DNA of 64,000 bases from Moritella sp. F3 (GTDB taxonomy: Bacteria; Pseudomonadota; Gammaproteobacteria; Enterobacterales; Moritellaceae). Of the stretch, positions 19,129 through 29,636 are shown one piece after another (position 1 is the stretch's first letter; the number at the start of each line of letters is the position of its first letter). The stretch is taken from the NCBI RefSeq assembly GCF_015082335.1, contig NZ_BLRL01000009.1, positions 62,001-126,000 on the forward strand, read 5' to 3'. The notes beneath the pieces are model-generated. The model did no database searches, was not told the DNA's origin, and saw nothing but the letters and a program-made list of their open reading frames with translations. The translations under genes were made by a program, and so were the position numbers.

Positions 19129-20322
19129 TTAGTCAGCTTGGCGACGCAAGAACGCGGGAATATCAAGATAGTCCGGTTCGCTTTTGGTTGCCGTAGTCGT
19201 ATTGCTTTCACCAACTGCTACTTGCTGTGCAACATTCTGCACATCAACTTTACTATCGGCAGCAATCACTGTCGCTTTAGCTGTTTCTTCAATTTTCGCA
19301 GGTTCAACTTTCGCTTCTTCTACTTTTTTCACCGGTGTTGGTACTAACGTAATATCAGGTTTGTTTTCAGCACCAATACCAGTCACAACAACCGTTACAC
19401 GTAATTCATCTGTCATTTCAGGGTCGATTACCGCACCCACAACAACCGTTGCATTGTCAGATGCAAACGCTTTAACTGAGTTACCCACTGTTTCGAATTC
19501 TTCAATGTTGATATCTAGACCAGCTGTAATATTTACTAGAATACCGCGTGCGCCCGCTAAATCGACATCATCCAGTAATGGACTTGAGATAGCGGCTTCC
19601 GCTGCTTCTTCAGCACGATCTTCACCAGATGCCACACCAGTACCCATCATCGCAGTACCCATTTCGCTCATCACAGTGCGCACATCGGCGAAATCCACGT
19701 TGATCAGACCAGGACGGGTAATTAACTCTGCAATACCTTGTACTGCACCGAGTAAGACATTATTTGCTGCTTTAAACGCATCTAATAAACTTACACCACG
19801 ACCTAATACTTTCAGTAGTTTGTCGTTAGGAATAGTGATTAAAGAATCAACTTGCTCACTTAATGCATCAATACCCGCTTGCGCGTAAGTCAGGCGACGT
19901 TTGCCTTCAAAAGAGAAAGGTTTAGTCACTACCGCTACCGTTAAGATGCCTAACTCTCTTGCAATTTCAGCGACAACAGGCGCTGCACCAGTACCTGTAC
20001 CACCGCCCATACCGGCAGCAATAAAGATCATATCTGAACCTTGTAGGTGCTCCCGGATTGCATCGCGATCTTCCATTGCAGCTTCACGACCTACCTGAGG
20101 ATTTGCACCCGCACCTAAGCCTTTTGTTATTGTGTTACCGATTTGAATAACAGATCCAGCGGCTGAATTACGTAATGCCTGTGCATCCGTATTAATCACA
20201 ATGAATTCAACACCTTCAATTGTTTCACTGACCATATGGTCAACTGCGTTACCGCCGCCACCACCGACACCAATGACTTTAATGACAGCTTCATCGTTAC
20301 TATCATCTAGTAATTCAAACAT
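19129..20322 (-). CDS. ftsZ: Cell division GTPase FtsZ
   Basis: Tubulin-like GTPase that forms the Z ring. The 397-residue product has VGGGGGNAVDHM at the N-terminus, the tubulin signature GGGTGTGAAPV (about 105-115), the T7 synergy loop NVDFADVRTVM, and the C-terminal conserved peptide DYLDIPAFLRRQAD that binds FtsA and ZipA. An acidic/Lys/Ala linker (about 320-380) is of ordinary length. It is last of the contiguous dcw genes, 30 bp after ftsA. Confidence 0.99.
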   Translation of the reverse strand: MFELLDDSNDEAVIKVIGVGGGGGNAVDHMVSETIEGVEFIVINTDAQALRNSAAGSVIQIGNTITKGLGAGANPQVGREAAMEDRDAIREHLQGSDMIFIAAGMGGGTGTGAAPVVAEIARELGILTVAVVTKPFSFEGKRRLTYAQAGIDALSEQVDSLITIPNDKLLKVLGRGVSLLDAFKAANNVLLGAVQGIAELITRPGLINVDFADVRTVMSEMGTAMMGTGVASGEDRAEEAAEAAISSPLLDDVDLAGARGILVNITAGLDINIEEFETVGNSVKAFASDNATVVVGAVIDPEMTDELRVTVVVTGIGAENKPDITLVPTPVKKVEEAKVEPAKIEETAKATVIAADSKVDVQNVAQQVAVGESNTTTATKSEPDYLDIPAFLRRQAD

Positions 20323-20352
20323 GGTAATTTCTCCAAAAAATCTTATTGGGGT

Positions 20353-21600
20353 TTAAAACCCGCCTTTGAACCAGCTCATTATTTTTTTAAGTAGCTGATT
20401 ACAATTATTCTTCTCTATGACTACTTCTGTTGTTGGTTCGAACTGTTGTTCTTTACCAAACTGAAGTAAGCCAACCGCTGTTGAGTACACTGGTGTATTT
20501 ACATATTCAGTTAATCCATTAATATTTAAAGGGCTACCGATTCTAACTTGAGAGTTAAATACGCCTTCGGCACATTCAACCAAACCTTCAATTTGTGCAG
20601 CGCCACCAGTAAGGACGATCCCTGCAGCTAATTTTTCCAGTTTTAATGACTCTAAAACAGTTTTTAATTCAGCTTCAACCATTCCGAATAGCTCAGAATA
20701 TCGAGGTTCTATCACTTCTGCAAGTGTTTGTCGTTGTAAAGTGCGCGATGGTCGACCGCCAACACTCGCGACTTCGATGGTATCATCACGCTGTAGTAAA
20801 CTTGCATGTGCACAACCGAACTTAACTTTAATATTTTCGGCATCTGCAGGTGGTGTACCAAATGCATATGCGATGTCGCTAGTAACTGCATTACCCGCAT
20901 AAGAAAATACTGATGTATGGCGTAACGAACCATCATAAAATACCGCGATATCAATAGTACCACCACCGATATCCACCACACATACACCGAGCTCTTTTTC
21001 ATCATCAGTGACTACAGCGTAGCTTGACGCTAAGGCAGAAAAAATGAGTTTATCGACCTGTAAGCCACAGCGCTCAGCACATTTTACAATATTTTTTGCC
21101 ATGTCATTGTGACACGTGATCAAATGTACCTTGGCTTTCATGCGAACGCCTGATAAACCAACAGGGTTTTTAATGCGCTCTTGATAATCAATAGCATATT
21201 CCTGCGGGATCACATGTAAAATTCGATGTTCGTCACGAATTCGCACTGACCTTGCAGTATAGATCACATTATCTACATCATCTTGTGTGACTTCATCTTC
21301 TGAAATCGCCACCATGCCAATTTCATCTTGGCTGCTAATGTGTTTACCCGAAATACTTAGATAGACTGACGATATTTTCATATCAGCCATCAATTCTGCG
21401 TCTTGCAATGCACGCTGTACCGCTTTGACGACAGACTCAAGATCGTTAACGCCGCCTTTATCCATGCCGCGCGATACGCTTTCGCCTAAACCGATAATAT
21501 TTAGTTCGCCATCAGGTAATAATTCACCCACAACAACGGCTATTTTTGATGTGCCGACATCTAAACCTACAATTAATTTTCGTTCCATCGACTTAGTCAT
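20353..21600 (-). CDS. ftsA: Cell division protein FtsA
   Basis: Actin-like ATPase that tethers FtsZ to the membrane. The 415-residue product has an actin-type phosphate 1 motif (GLDVGTSKIAVVVGE), the 1C domain (about 85-165), VVDIGGGTIDIAV, LTGGAAQIEGL and a C-terminal amphipathic helix (LKKIMSWFKGGF). I chose the ATG at 21598-21600, giving MTKSMERKLIVGL, parallel to E. coli MIKATDRKLVVGL. A GTG two codons upstream overlaps the ftsQ stop by one base and would add only two residues. Confidence 0.97.
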   Translation of the reverse strand: MTKSMERKLIVGLDVGTSKIAVVVGELLPDGELNIIGLGESVSRGMDKGGVNDLESVVKAVQRALQDAELMADMKISSVYLSISGKHISSQDEIGMVAISEDEVTQDDVDNVIYTARSVRIRDEHRILHVIPQEYAIDYQERIKNPVGLSGVRMKAKVHLITCHNDMAKNIVKCAERCGLQVDKLIFSALASSYAVVTDDEKELGVCVVDIGGGTIDIAVFYDGSLRHTSVFSYAGNAVTSDIAYAFGTPPADAENIKVKFGCAHASLLQRDDTIEVASVGGRPSRTLQRQTLAEVIEPRYSELFGMVEAELKTVLESLKLEKLAAGIVLTGGAAQIEGLVECAEGVFNSQVRIGSPLNINGLTEYVNTPVYSTAVGLLQFGKEQQFEPTTEVVIEKNNCNQLLKKIMSWFKGGF

Positions 21601-21605
21601 TATCA

Positions 21606-22424
21606 CTACTCTTTATTGTCATTTTTCCAGCCAACTGAGAAACCTGTATCGTAACGTAAATCTATATAGGCTATTTTTTCTTTATCCAATACTGCGACAT
21701 AGTCGATATAACGCTGAATACGAGATATTGCATCCTCTCGCCCCAAGCGCAACATAATACCATTACTTAATACAACCGTTATTGCATTACGTAAATTCAT
21801 TGTCATTGTTATTATCTGATAGTTGTTAAGCTGCAGTAATCCATTGAATTCATTGTATTTAGCCAGCGTCTGTTTAATTCTATCATTAGGGCTATAAAGT
21901 TTCACTAATGATATTGGTGCCATATTAACATCAGCATCGAATACAATCCCATCTTCATTTAATAATTGACTATCATTCCAGACCGCAACAACTGGTTGTT
22001 CTTGAATATACACGCGTAATAAATCAGGCCAACTTTTACGTACCGATGCATGATAAACCCAAGGTAATGATTCGATTTTTTCTTGGATATCATCGACATT
22101 AACTGAAAAATAATTTTCTATCGCTGGTTTTTGTAACAATACAGTTCGAATATCATCATCACTAACGTACTCACGCTCACCTTGAATAATCAATGCTGAC
22201 ATAGGCATTTTACTCGCATCTGTCAGATAAGATTCCATACTGCTAAACATCCAACTGAAAAACACTATCACCATAAAGAAGAAAAGCAAACCTAAGCCAC
22301 GTTGCAAACGTGACGGGCCAAATTCTTCAGCGCAGGATTCATCCGCTTGAATCTCAAGCTCCGTCAGTGCATAGATATGATCCTCTTGCACTTCAGTTTC
22401 CGGTGTTATCGTGGCAGTAGTCAT
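21606..22424 (-). CDS. ftsQ: Cell division protein FtsQ
   Basis: Bitopic inner-membrane divisome protein linking FtsLB to the rest of the machine. The 272-residue product has a cytoplasmic tail (about 1-45), one transmembrane segment (GLLFFFMVIVFFSWMFS, about 46-62), a POTRA domain beginning near MSALIIQGEREYVSDDDI, and the beta domain with MLRLGREDAISRIQRYIDY. It ends at a TAG just upstream of ftsA, and starts 27 bp after ddl. Confidence 0.95.
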   Translation of the reverse strand: MTTATITPETEVQEDHIYALTELEIQADESCAEEFGPSRLQRGLGLLFFFMVIVFFSWMFSSMESYLTDASKMPMSALIIQGEREYVSDDDIRTVLLQKPAIENYFSVNVDDIQEKIESLPWVYHASVRKSWPDLLRVYIQEQPVVAVWNDSQLLNEDGIVFDADVNMAPISLVKLYSPNDRIKQTLAKYNEFNGLLQLNNYQIITMTMNLRNAITVVLSNGIMLRLGREDAISRIQRYIDYVAVLDKEKIAYIDLRYDTGFSVGWKNDNKE

Positions 22425-22451
22425 AATTAAATACGTCGCTTAATACATCGA

Positions 22452-23375
22452 TCAATGCGCAAGCGCTAATACCTTAGACACTAAACTTTCAAAATCATAA
22501 CCTGCTGCATTTGCAGCCATAGGCACTAAGCTTTTTTCGGTCATCCCTGGTACTGTATTCACTTCTAATAACTGGAACTGACCTTGCGCATCAAGCATCG
22601 CATCAACACGGCCCCAACCTTCAGCGGCAACCGCATGAAATGCTTGCAATGCATAAGCTTGTAATTGTAAACGCTGGACATCCGTAATCGGTGCAGGACA
22701 CAAGTATTCCGTCGAATTAGATTGATACTTAGCTTGGTAATCATAAAACGTATTAGGCGTTTTAAGCTGAATAACCGGTAATACTTCGTCACCAAGAATG
22801 GCGATAGTAAACTCAGGTCCTTCAATCCATTGTTCGATAAGGATCTCGTTATCATATTCAAAAGCAGCCGTTACCGCGGTTGCTAATTCCGCCACGTTAT
22901 GTACTTTCGCCATACCAATACTCGAACCTTCTTTCGCCGGTTTAATGATAACCGGAGAGCCGAGTTCAGCAATAATATTACTGGCAATGTCAGTACTAAA
23001 ATCTGTTGGCGTAACAATACGATAAAGCGCCGTGGGTAGACCTTGTGCCTGCCATATTTGTTTAGTACGGATCTTATCCATTGCTAATGCGGCACCTAAT
23101 ACACGACTACCTGTATACGGAATCGCAAGCTGTTCTAACGCGCCCTGCATTACGCCATCTTCGCCACCACGACCGTGTAAGGCGATAAATGCATGGGTGA
23201 AACCATCACCCTTAAGTTGGTTAACATCGTATTCCGCAGTATCTAATGCATGCGCATCAACACCTGCACGTTGTAAACCAGCAGTCACAGCTGCGCCAGA
23301 TTTAAGTGATACTTCACGTTCCGCAGAATTACCACCAAATAATACAGCTACTTTCTTAGTACTTGTTGCGCTCAT
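22452..23375 (-). CDS. ddl: D-alanine--D-alanine ligase (DdlB type)
   Basis: ATP-grasp ligase making the D-Ala-D-Ala dipeptide added by MurF. The 307-residue product has VLFGGNSAEREVSLKSG at the N-terminus, IALHGRGGEDGVMQG, GSRVLGAALAMDK, the ATP-binding IIKPAKEGSSIGM, and the Mg-binding region LLEVNTVPGMTEKSLVP. I chose the ATG at 23373-23375 with GGAAGAA 7 nt upstream, leaving 2 bp after the murC stop. An in-frame start at 23390 would overlap murC by 13 nt and put the ribosome site inside the gene. Confidence 0.97.
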   Translation of the reverse strand: MSATSTKKVAVLFGGNSAEREVSLKSGAAVTAGLQRAGVDAHALDTAEYDVNQLKGDGFTHAFIALHGRGGEDGVMQGALEQLAIPYTGSRVLGAALAMDKIRTKQIWQAQGLPTALYRIVTPTDFSTDIASNIIAELGSPVIIKPAKEGSSIGMAKVHNVAELATAVTAAFEYDNEILIEQWIEGPEFTIAILGDEVLPVIQLKTPNTFYDYQAKYQSNSTEYLCPAPITDVQRLQLQAYALQAFHAVAAEGWGRVDAMLDAQGQFQLLEVNTVPGMTEKSLVPMAANAAGYDFESLVSKVLALAH

Positions 23376-23377
23376 GA

Positions 23378-24835
23378 TTACTTCTTCCATTGTTTCATCG
23401 TATCCACATCCATTGCCATTGCAGCGAGGTCTTTAGCCAGTGTACCGACATTACCAGCACCTTGAGTCAACACTAAATCACCTTCTTGCAAATGCTCAGC
23501 GAGAATCGCTGGTAATTCGTCAGGGCTTGCTACAAAAATCGGCTCGATATTACCTCGTTGTCGAATGCTGCGACAAAGTGAACGGCTATCAGCACCCGGA
23601 ATGGGTTCTTCGCCAGCAGGGTATACTTCCAATAATAACAACAAATCAACTTTTGATAAGACGTTAGCAAAATCTTCGTATAAATCACGCGTACGGGTAT
23701 AACGGTGCGGCTGGAATATCGATACTAAACGTTTTTCCGGCCAACCAGCACGCGCTGCGGTAATAGTAACATCAACCTCGGTTGGGTGATGACCATAATC
23801 ATCTACCAACATCACATTACCAGCACCTGAATCAAATTCACCGAGATGATCAAAACGGCGACCAGTACCAGCAAAATTAGCGAGTGCAGTTACAATTGCG
23901 CTATCAGCAATGCCATCTTCAGTCGCAACAGCAACAGCTGCGGCAGCATTCAAAGCATTATGTTGTCCTGGCGAATTTAAGCTTACACGTAAGTCTTCAC
24001 GATCTTTACGACAAATAGTGAAGTGACTCTGATGACCTTGCTGCACATAATCAACAATGCGTACATCGGCATGCTCAGAAAAACCGTAAGTGACCACCTG
24101 ACGACCCACATCAGGGATCAACTTTTGAATAACGGCATCGTCAGCACACATTACCGCAAGGCCATAAAATGGTAAATTATGGAGAAAATCAATAAAGGTT
24201 TTTTCTAACTTTGCAAAGTCACCGCCATAAGTATCCATATGGTCAGCTTCAATATTCGTCACCACAGCAACCATCGGCTGTAATAATAAGAATGACGCAT
24301 CGCTTTCATCCGCTTCCGCAATCAAATAACGGCTAGTTCCTAAACCAGCATTAGTGCCAGTACTCTTAACTAGGCCACCATTAACATAGGTAGGATCTAA
24401 ACCGGCTTCATGATAAATGCCTGTCACTAAGGCCGTCGTCGACGTTTTACCGTGCGTCCCAGAAATAGCGATACCATGACGAAAACGCATTAATTCCGCA
24501 AGCATCTCCGCACGTTTAATCACTGGAATACGATTTTCATGTGCTGCAATAATTTCTGGATTGCTTAAATCAATCGCGGTAGAGACCACGACAACACTAG
24601 CATTCAATACATTTTCAGCTGTGTGTTCGAAGTTAATCTTGGCACCTAATTTAACCAAGCGTTCAGTCACTGGATTTGGCGCTAGATCAGAACCAGTAAT
24701 CTGGTAACCTTCGTTAGCTAATACTTCGGCGATACCGCCCATGCCTGCGCCACCAATACCAACAAAATGGATAGTTTTCACACGGCGCATCTCCGGCACC
24801 ATAGTTCTGAGTTGTGCGATCTTTTGTTCAGGCAT
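23378..24835 (-). CDS. murC: UDP-N-acetylmuramate--L-alanine ligase
   Basis: Adds L-Ala to UDP-MurNAc, the first stem-peptide step. The 485-residue product (E. coli 491) has the UDP-binding [17 protein letters not shown], the ligase P-loop [13 protein letters not shown] (about 122-134), the central domain motif [12 protein letters not shown], and the C-terminal [12 protein letters not shown] and [17 protein letters not shown]. It starts 3 bp after the murG stop. Confidence 0.98.
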   Translation of the reverse strand: MPEQKIAQLRTMVPEMRRVKTIHFVGIGGAGMGGIAEVLANEGYQITGSDLAPNPVTERLVKLGAKINFEHTAENVLNASVVVVSTAIDLSNPEIIAAHENRIPVIKRAEMLAELMRFRHGIAISGTHGKTSTTALVTGIYHEAGLDPTYVNGGLVKSTGTNAGLGTSRYLIAEADESDASFLLLQPMVAVVTNIEADHMDTYGGDFAKLEKTFIDFLHNLPFYGLAVMCADDAVIQKLIPDVGRQVVTYGFSEHADVRIVDYVQQGHQSHFTICRKDREDLRVSLNSPGQHNALNAAAAVAVATEDGIADSAIVTALANFAGTGRRFDHLGEFDSGAGNVMLVDDYGHHPTEVDVTITAARAGWPEKRLVSIFQPHRYTRTRDLYEDFANVLSKVDLLLLLEVYPAGEEPIPGADSRSLCRSIRQRGNIEPIFVASPDELPAILAEHLQEGDLVLTQGAGNVGTLAKDLAAMAMDVDTMKQWKK

Positions 24836-24838
24836 TAT

Positions 24839-25906
24839 TTATCTCTCTTCACTTAACGCTGAACAGGCCATTGCGACCTGTTCAGTAGCATCTAGAATAG
24901 CAGCGGTTTTTGCCGCCTCTGACATCGCCACAAGGCGCGATTCATCATCAATCCACTGCTGTAATAATTTGGCCAAATCGGCAGCATTAAATTGCGGTTG
25001 TGGTATCAACACAGCACCACCCGCAGCCACTAATGATTGGGCATTTTTAGTCTGATGATCATCCACCGCATGCGGTAATGGAATAAAAATAGCAGGGAGT
25101 CCAGCAACAGCAACTTCAGAAACCGTTAACGCGCCAGCGCGGCAGACTACCACATCTGCTTGTGCATAAGCTTGCGCCATATCATCAATAAAATCAGCTA
25201 TTAAAATTTCAGCGCTCACACCAGCAGCTTGATAAGCACTGCTCACTTTAGCTGTATTGTTTTTACCCACTTGGTGACGCACGCAAATCTTATCTTGCGG
25301 TAATAATGCCAGCGCAGCAGGTAAAGTATCATTTAATACTTTCGCCCCCAAGCTACCACCAACCACTAATACCGTCAGTTTATCTTGTTTAACTCGCACT
25401 TGCTGATGCAATGCAAGCACATCTTCACGCACCGGGTTACCAACTAATTGACCTTGTGTAAACGCACCAGGAAATGCCATTAATACCCGCTTAGCTATTT
25501 TAGCTAATAAGCGATTAGTCAAACCCGCTGCGGCATTTTGCTCATGCAAAACCACAGGAATACCTTGTAACCAAGCAGCAACGCCGCCCGGTCCACTGGC
25601 AAAACCGCCCATGCCTAATACCACATCAGGTTTAAAGTCTTGCATCACTTTACGCGCTTGCAGTACTGACTTCAAAATCCGAAACGGCGCTGCGCATAAA
25701 CGCTTAAGCCCGTTACCACGCACACCGGAAATATCAATAAACGAAATATCAAAACCATGCAGTGGTACTAAATCAGCTTCCATACGGTCAGCAGTACCAA
25801 TCCAATGGATCGCCCAGCCTTTTTGCTCTAAATGTTTCGCTACCGCAATACCAGGAAATACGTGACCGCCAGTACCACCGGCCATCACTAATAAACGTTT
25901 TGTCAT
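24839..25906 (-). CDS. murG: UDP-GlcNAc transferase MurG (lipid II synthesis)
   Basis: Peripheral inner-membrane glycosyltransferase (GT28) converting lipid I to lipid II. The 355-residue product has [16 protein letters not shown] at the N-terminus, the [16 protein letters not shown] and [14 protein letters not shown] motifs, the second Rossmann motif [16 protein letters not shown], and the UDP-GlcNAc site [20 protein letters not shown] chose the ATG at 25904-25906, giving [11 protein letters not shown]; an in-frame ATG 5 codons upstream cannot be excluded. The 111-bp gap from ftsW is larger than most gaps in this cluster. Confidence 0.97.
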   Translation of the reverse strand: MTKRLLVMAGGTGGHVFPGIAVAKHLEQKGWAIHWIGTADRMEADLVPLHGFDISFIDISGVRGNGLKRLCAAPFRILKSVLQARKVMQDFKPDVVLGMGGFASGPGGVAAWLQGIPVVLHEQNAAAGLTNRLLAKIAKRVLMAFPGAFTQGQLVGNPVREDVLALHQQVRVKQDKLTVLVVGGSLGAKVLNDTLPAALALLPQDKICVRHQVGKNNTAKVSSAYQAAGVSAEILIADFIDDMAQAYAQADVVVCRAGALTVSEVAVAGLPAIFIPLPHAVDDHQTKNAQSLVAAGGAVLIPQPQFNAADLAKLLQQWIDDESRLVAMSEAAKTAAILDATEQVAMACSALSEER

Positions 25907-26017
25907 AATATGTTCTTTCATTTTTAATGAGATTTAAGCCACGATTACCGACATAAATGTCGTCATGATTGCTTTAACTATATGGTAACTATACTGCCAT
26001 AATTGGCGCAACTATTG

Positions 26018-27214
26018 TCATTCACTTGCTGCTGCGTTTACCATTGTTGAATTTGATATCGGCACTTTTTGTGCGCGATATTCATAATCAATCCGCAATA
26101 ATACTGCCACCGCACAACTCATGACTAACAAACTAGAACCACCATAACTGACTAAGGGTAAAGTTAAACCTTTAGTTGGCAATAATCCCGATGCGGCACC
26201 GACATTTACCAAGGTTTGAAAACAGAACCAAACACCGACACTAATCGCCAAGAACCCTGCGAAAGATTGATCAGCCTCTAAACTACGGCGGCCTATTTGC
26301 AACGCTTTAAAGACCAATAGCATTTGCAACATCAAGACGATAAATACACCCAGGAAGCCTAACTCTTCAGCTAGGATAGCAAATACAAAATCGGTATGTG
26401 CTTCAGGTAAATATTCTAATTTCTGAATCGAGTTACCCAAGCCTTCACCGCTAAAGCTACCACGGCCAAATGCCATTAACGATTGGGTTAGCTGATAGCC
26501 ACTACCAAACGGATCATTCCAGGGGTCAAGGAAAGAGGTTACTCGGCGCATTCGATACGGCGATAATATCACTGCTAATACACCCAGTAAAATAGCCACA
26601 ACACATAATGCCATGAAGTGAACTAATTTTGCACCACCGATAAATAACAGCGCAACACTGGTGGTTAAAATAACCATAACAGAACCAAAATCAGGCTGAA
26701 CAAGCAGCAATGCAGAAATAACCGCAATAACTAATAAGCCATTAACGAAGCCTTTATAGCTCTCTTGCAATAAACTTTTTTGACGAACCAAATAACCGGA
26801 AAAATAGGTAAATAAAGCAAATTTAGCAAATTCGGCGGGCTGCATATTTAACGGCCCCAATGATAACCAACGAGTACTACCATTCACCGTGCGACCAATC
26901 ACTAATACCAGAACTAATAATGCGATAGCAACGAACAAGAAACGCACACTATTACGTTCAAAAAACGCGATCGGCACGTTCAATACACAGATTGCCGCAC
27001 ACAGAGAGATCGTTAAAAAGATTAAGTGTTTCTTCACAAACATAAATGGGTCGTTACCCAAAGCAATACCTTCTGGTAACGACGCCGACGCAACCATCAC
27101 CAGACCCACAATCATTAACACGATGGCTAATAATAAGAGTTGGCGATCATAAGCGGCGGTTTTTTGTTCTTCAGCACCTAATAAGTAGGCCTTCGTCCGT
27201 GTCAGAAATTCCAT
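26018..27214 (-). CDS. ftsW: Septal peptidoglycan glycosyltransferase FtsW (SEDS)
   Basis: SEDS-family polytopic membrane enzyme that polymerises lipid II at the septum with FtsI. The 398-residue product shows about ten hydrophobic helices and the SEDS hallmarks GSTRWLSLGPLNMQPAEFAK, YLPEAHTDFVFAILAEELGF (carrying the conserved Asp region) and LPTKGLTLPLVSYGGSSLL. Its ATG overlaps the murD stop by one base (TAATG), indicating translational coupling. Confidence 0.97.
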   Translation of the reverse strand: MEFLTRTKAYLLGAEEQKTAAYDRQLLLLAIVLMIVGLVMVASASLPEGIALGNDPFMFVKKHLIFLTISLCAAICVLNVPIAFFERNSVRFLFVAIALLVLVLVIGRTVNGSTRWLSLGPLNMQPAEFAKFALFTYFSGYLVRQKSLLQESYKGFVNGLLVIAVISALLLVQPDFGSVMVILTTSVALLFIGGAKLVHFMALCVVAILLGVLAVILSPYRMRRVTSFLDPWNDPFGSGYQLTQSLMAFGRGSFSGEGLGNSIQKLEYLPEAHTDFVFAILAEELGFLGVFIVLMLQMLLVFKALQIGRRSLEADQSFAGFLAISVGVWFCFQTLVNVGAASGLLPTKGLTLPLVSYGGSSLLVMSCAVAVLLRIDYEYRAQKVPISNSTMVNAAASE

Positions 27215-28554
27215 TATAATGCCTTAACTAGCGCTCTAAAATGATCGCCTCGCGCCATAAAATTTACATACATATCAATACTGGCGCAGGCTGGAGATAA
27301 CAATACCCAATCACCTGGTTGTACTAATTGACTAATTTCTGCAATCGCGTTATCTAAATCGCCAACCAATTTGGTATTCTCGGCTAAGGCACTAAAACGT
27401 GCACCGTCTTTACCAAAGCAATAGGTGAGCGCGATATCATCACGTAATGCCGGGACTAAAGGGCTAAAATCAGCTCCCTTACCATCACCACCGGCGATCA
27501 AATATAGACGACCTTTGACACTACTTTTCAAACCATCAAGCGCCGCAAGTGTCGCGCCAACATTGGTTGCCTTAGTATCATTGATCCATTTGACACCATT
27601 TAATTCACGAATAAATTCGCAGCGATGTGCCAAACCAGTAAATTGCTTTAATCCCGGTAAGGTTTTAATTCTATCCACACCAGCAGCATCAAGCAGGGCA
27701 ATCGCAGACAAGGCATTCATTAAATTGTGTATACCTGTAATCTGCAGATCATCCGCGCTGATAATACCTTCACCTTGATAGGCCAACCACGTTGAGCCAT
27801 CTTGTTGGATCAAACCATAATCTGCTGCATCTTCACCAAAGCACTGTTTGATTACATCGTCAGCATTACTTTGCTGAGCACAAACCGTTAATGCATCATC
27901 ACGATTGGTAACTATGGTTTGCGCATGTTGATAAATAGACAGTTTAGCCTGACGATAAGCCTCAAAATCAGGATAACGGTCGAGATGATCATCACTCACA
28001 TTAAGCACTGTCGCGGCAACGGCTTGTAAGCTATGCGTTGTCTCTAACTGAAAACTAGACAGTTCTAATACATAGAGCTGATAAGGGTCTGCTACATCCA
28101 ATAGGTCTAATGCTGGGATACCAATATTACCGCCAATTGCAGTTTTCACACCAGCAGCATTGGCCATTTCACCTACCAGCGTCGTCACCGTCGATTTACC
28201 ATTAGAACCAGTGATTGCAATGATCGGCGCCTTAGCCGCTCTCACAAACAGTTCAATATCGCCAATCACTTCCACGCCATTTTGCTGCGCCGCTGCAATA
28301 GCAGGTGTAGCAATGGCTATTCCAGGACTAACAACTAACTGTTTAGCTTGTAATAAGATGTCAGGGTGTAAGCCCCCCTTGTACAATGTTACCTGAGCGG
28401 GCAGTTCATCTTGCCCCGGAGGCGCGTCACGACTATCAACCACAACAGGGACAATACCTTGTTTTAGAAAATAGTGAACACAAGACAGACCGGTTTGGCC
28501 TAGGCCAACAATAACAATAGAAGATGCCATATTTTGCTCAGATAATTGTGTCAT
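27214..28554 (-). CDS. murD: UDP-N-acetylmuramoyl-L-alanine--D-glutamate ligase
   Basis: Adds D-Glu to the stem peptide. The 446-residue product (E. coli 438) has the N-terminal VIVGLGQTGLSCVHYFL, the P-loop TGSNGKSTVTTLVGE, ELSSFQLETTHSLQ, NVSDDHLDRYPDFEAY and WINDTKATNVGATLAAL. I chose the ATG at 28552-28554, which overlaps the mraY stop as TAATG and has GAAGG upstream. A start 19 codons further upstream lies inside mraY. Another ATG at 28530 would give MASSIVIVGLG and is also possible. Confidence 0.97.
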   Translation of the reverse strand: MTQLSEQNMASSIVIVGLGQTGLSCVHYFLKQGIVPVVVDSRDAPPGQDELPAQVTLYKGGLHPDILLQAKQLVVSPGIAIATPAIAAAQQNGVEVIGDIELFVRAAKAPIIAITGSNGKSTVTTLVGEMANAAGVKTAIGGNIGIPALDLLDVADPYQLYVLELSSFQLETTHSLQAVAATVLNVSDDHLDRYPDFEAYRQAKLSIYQHAQTIVTNRDDALTVCAQQSNADDVIKQCFGEDAADYGLIQQDGSTWLAYQGEGIISADDLQITGIHNLMNALSAIALLDAAGVDRIKTLPGLKQFTGLAHRCEFIRELNGVKWINDTKATNVGATLAALDGLKSSVKGRLYLIAGGDGKGADFSPLVPALRDDIALTYCFGKDGARFSALAENTKLVGDLDNAIAEISQLVQPGDWVLLSPACASIDMYVNFMARGDHFRALVKAL

Positions 28555-29636
28555 TAGCGAACCTTCAGCGTAGCTAAACCAATGAGTACTAATATAATCG
28601 TGATGATCCAAAAACGCACAATCACACGTGGTTCAGGCCAACCTTTTAATTCATAATGGTGGTGAATTGGCGCCATTCTAAAGATGCGTTGACCACGTAA
28701 TTTATATGAACCAACTTGTAAAATAACGGATACCGTTTCCATTACAAAAACACCGCCCATAATCACGAGCATAAACTCTTGGCGAACCAATACCGCCATC
28801 GTGCCTAGACCAGCACCTAAAGCTAATGAACCAACATCGCCCATAAATACTTGCGCAGGATAAGTATTGAACCATAAGAACCCGAGTCCAGCGCCGACCA
28901 TCGCTGCACAAACAATGACTAATTCACTAGCTTGAGGGATGTAAGGAATAAATAGGTATTCTGCAAACTTAACATTACTGGTTAAGTAAGCGACCAGCAT
29001 GAATGCGCCTGCGACTAATACCGTTGGTAAGATCGCTAAGCCATCTAAGCCGTCGGTGAGGTTAACCGCATTACTGCTACCGACGATAACGAAGTAAGTT
29101 AATACAATAAATAGCAGACCCAACTCTGGCATATATTCTTTAAAGAACGGAACAACTAAGGTTGTTTCAGCGGCAGAGCCAGCTGTCGCATACAGGTAAA
29201 CCGCAATTGCAATCGCAACGGCTGATTGCCAGAAGTATTTCCAACGCGCAATCAAACCATCAGTATCTTTGCGGATCACTTTACGATAATCATCAACAAA
29301 ACCAATCGCGCCAAAGGCAACAAATACAAACATCATGACCCAAACATAAGCATTGTCTAACCTTGCCCATAATAACGTTGATACAAGGATGGCAATCAAG
29401 ATCATCACGCCACCCATTGTTGGTGTACCGCGTTTACTGAAATGCGATTCAGGACCATCATCACGTACAATTTGACCTATCTGCATGTCTTGCAAATAGC
29501 GAATAAGCTTAGGGCCCATCCATAATGTCAGTAATAACGACGTGATTATCGTGATAATTGCACGAAATGTGAGATACGAGAAAACTCTAAATAGCGAGAA
29601 ATGCTCACTTAAAGATTCGAACAACCAAACTAACAT
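28554..29636 (-). CDS. mraY: Phospho-N-acetylmuramoyl-pentapeptide transferase (MraY)
   Basis: Polytopic inner-membrane enzyme making lipid I from UDP-MurNAc-pentapeptide and undecaprenyl phosphate. The 360-residue length equals that of E. coli. Key motifs are [22 protein letters not shown] (the Asp pair), [37 protein letters not shown], and the C-terminal [17 protein letters not shown] histidine motif. It starts inside the last codons of murF (7-nt overlap), with AAAGGAAAG as ribosome site. Confidence 0.98.
   Translation of the reverse strand: MLVWLFESLSEHFSLFRVFSYLTFRAIITIITSLLLTLWMGPKLIRYLQDMQIGQIVRDDGPESHFSKRGTPTMGGVMILIAILVSTLLWARLDNAYVWVMMFVFVAFGAIGFVDDYRKVIRKDTDGLIARWKYFWQSAVAIAIAVYLYATAGSAAETTLVVPFFKEYMPELGLLFIVLTYFVIVGSSNAVNLTDGLDGLAILPTVLVAGAFMLVAYLTSNVKFAEYLFIPYIPQASELVIVCAAMVGAGLGFLWFNTYPAQVFMGDVGSLALGAGLGTMAVLVRQEFMLVIMGGVFVMETVSVILQVGSYKLRGQRIFRMAPIHHHYELKGWPEPRVIVRFWIITIILVLIGLATLKVR

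Noticed and set aside
19184..19888. 234-codon open frame on the plus strand over ftsZ
   Set aside because: Antisense to a certain ftsZ gene; composition reflects the reverse of FtsZ codons, with no ribosome site or recognisable motif.
23032..23436. 134-codon frame opposite ddl and murC
   Set aside because: Antisense to two well-supported genes with no domain motif.
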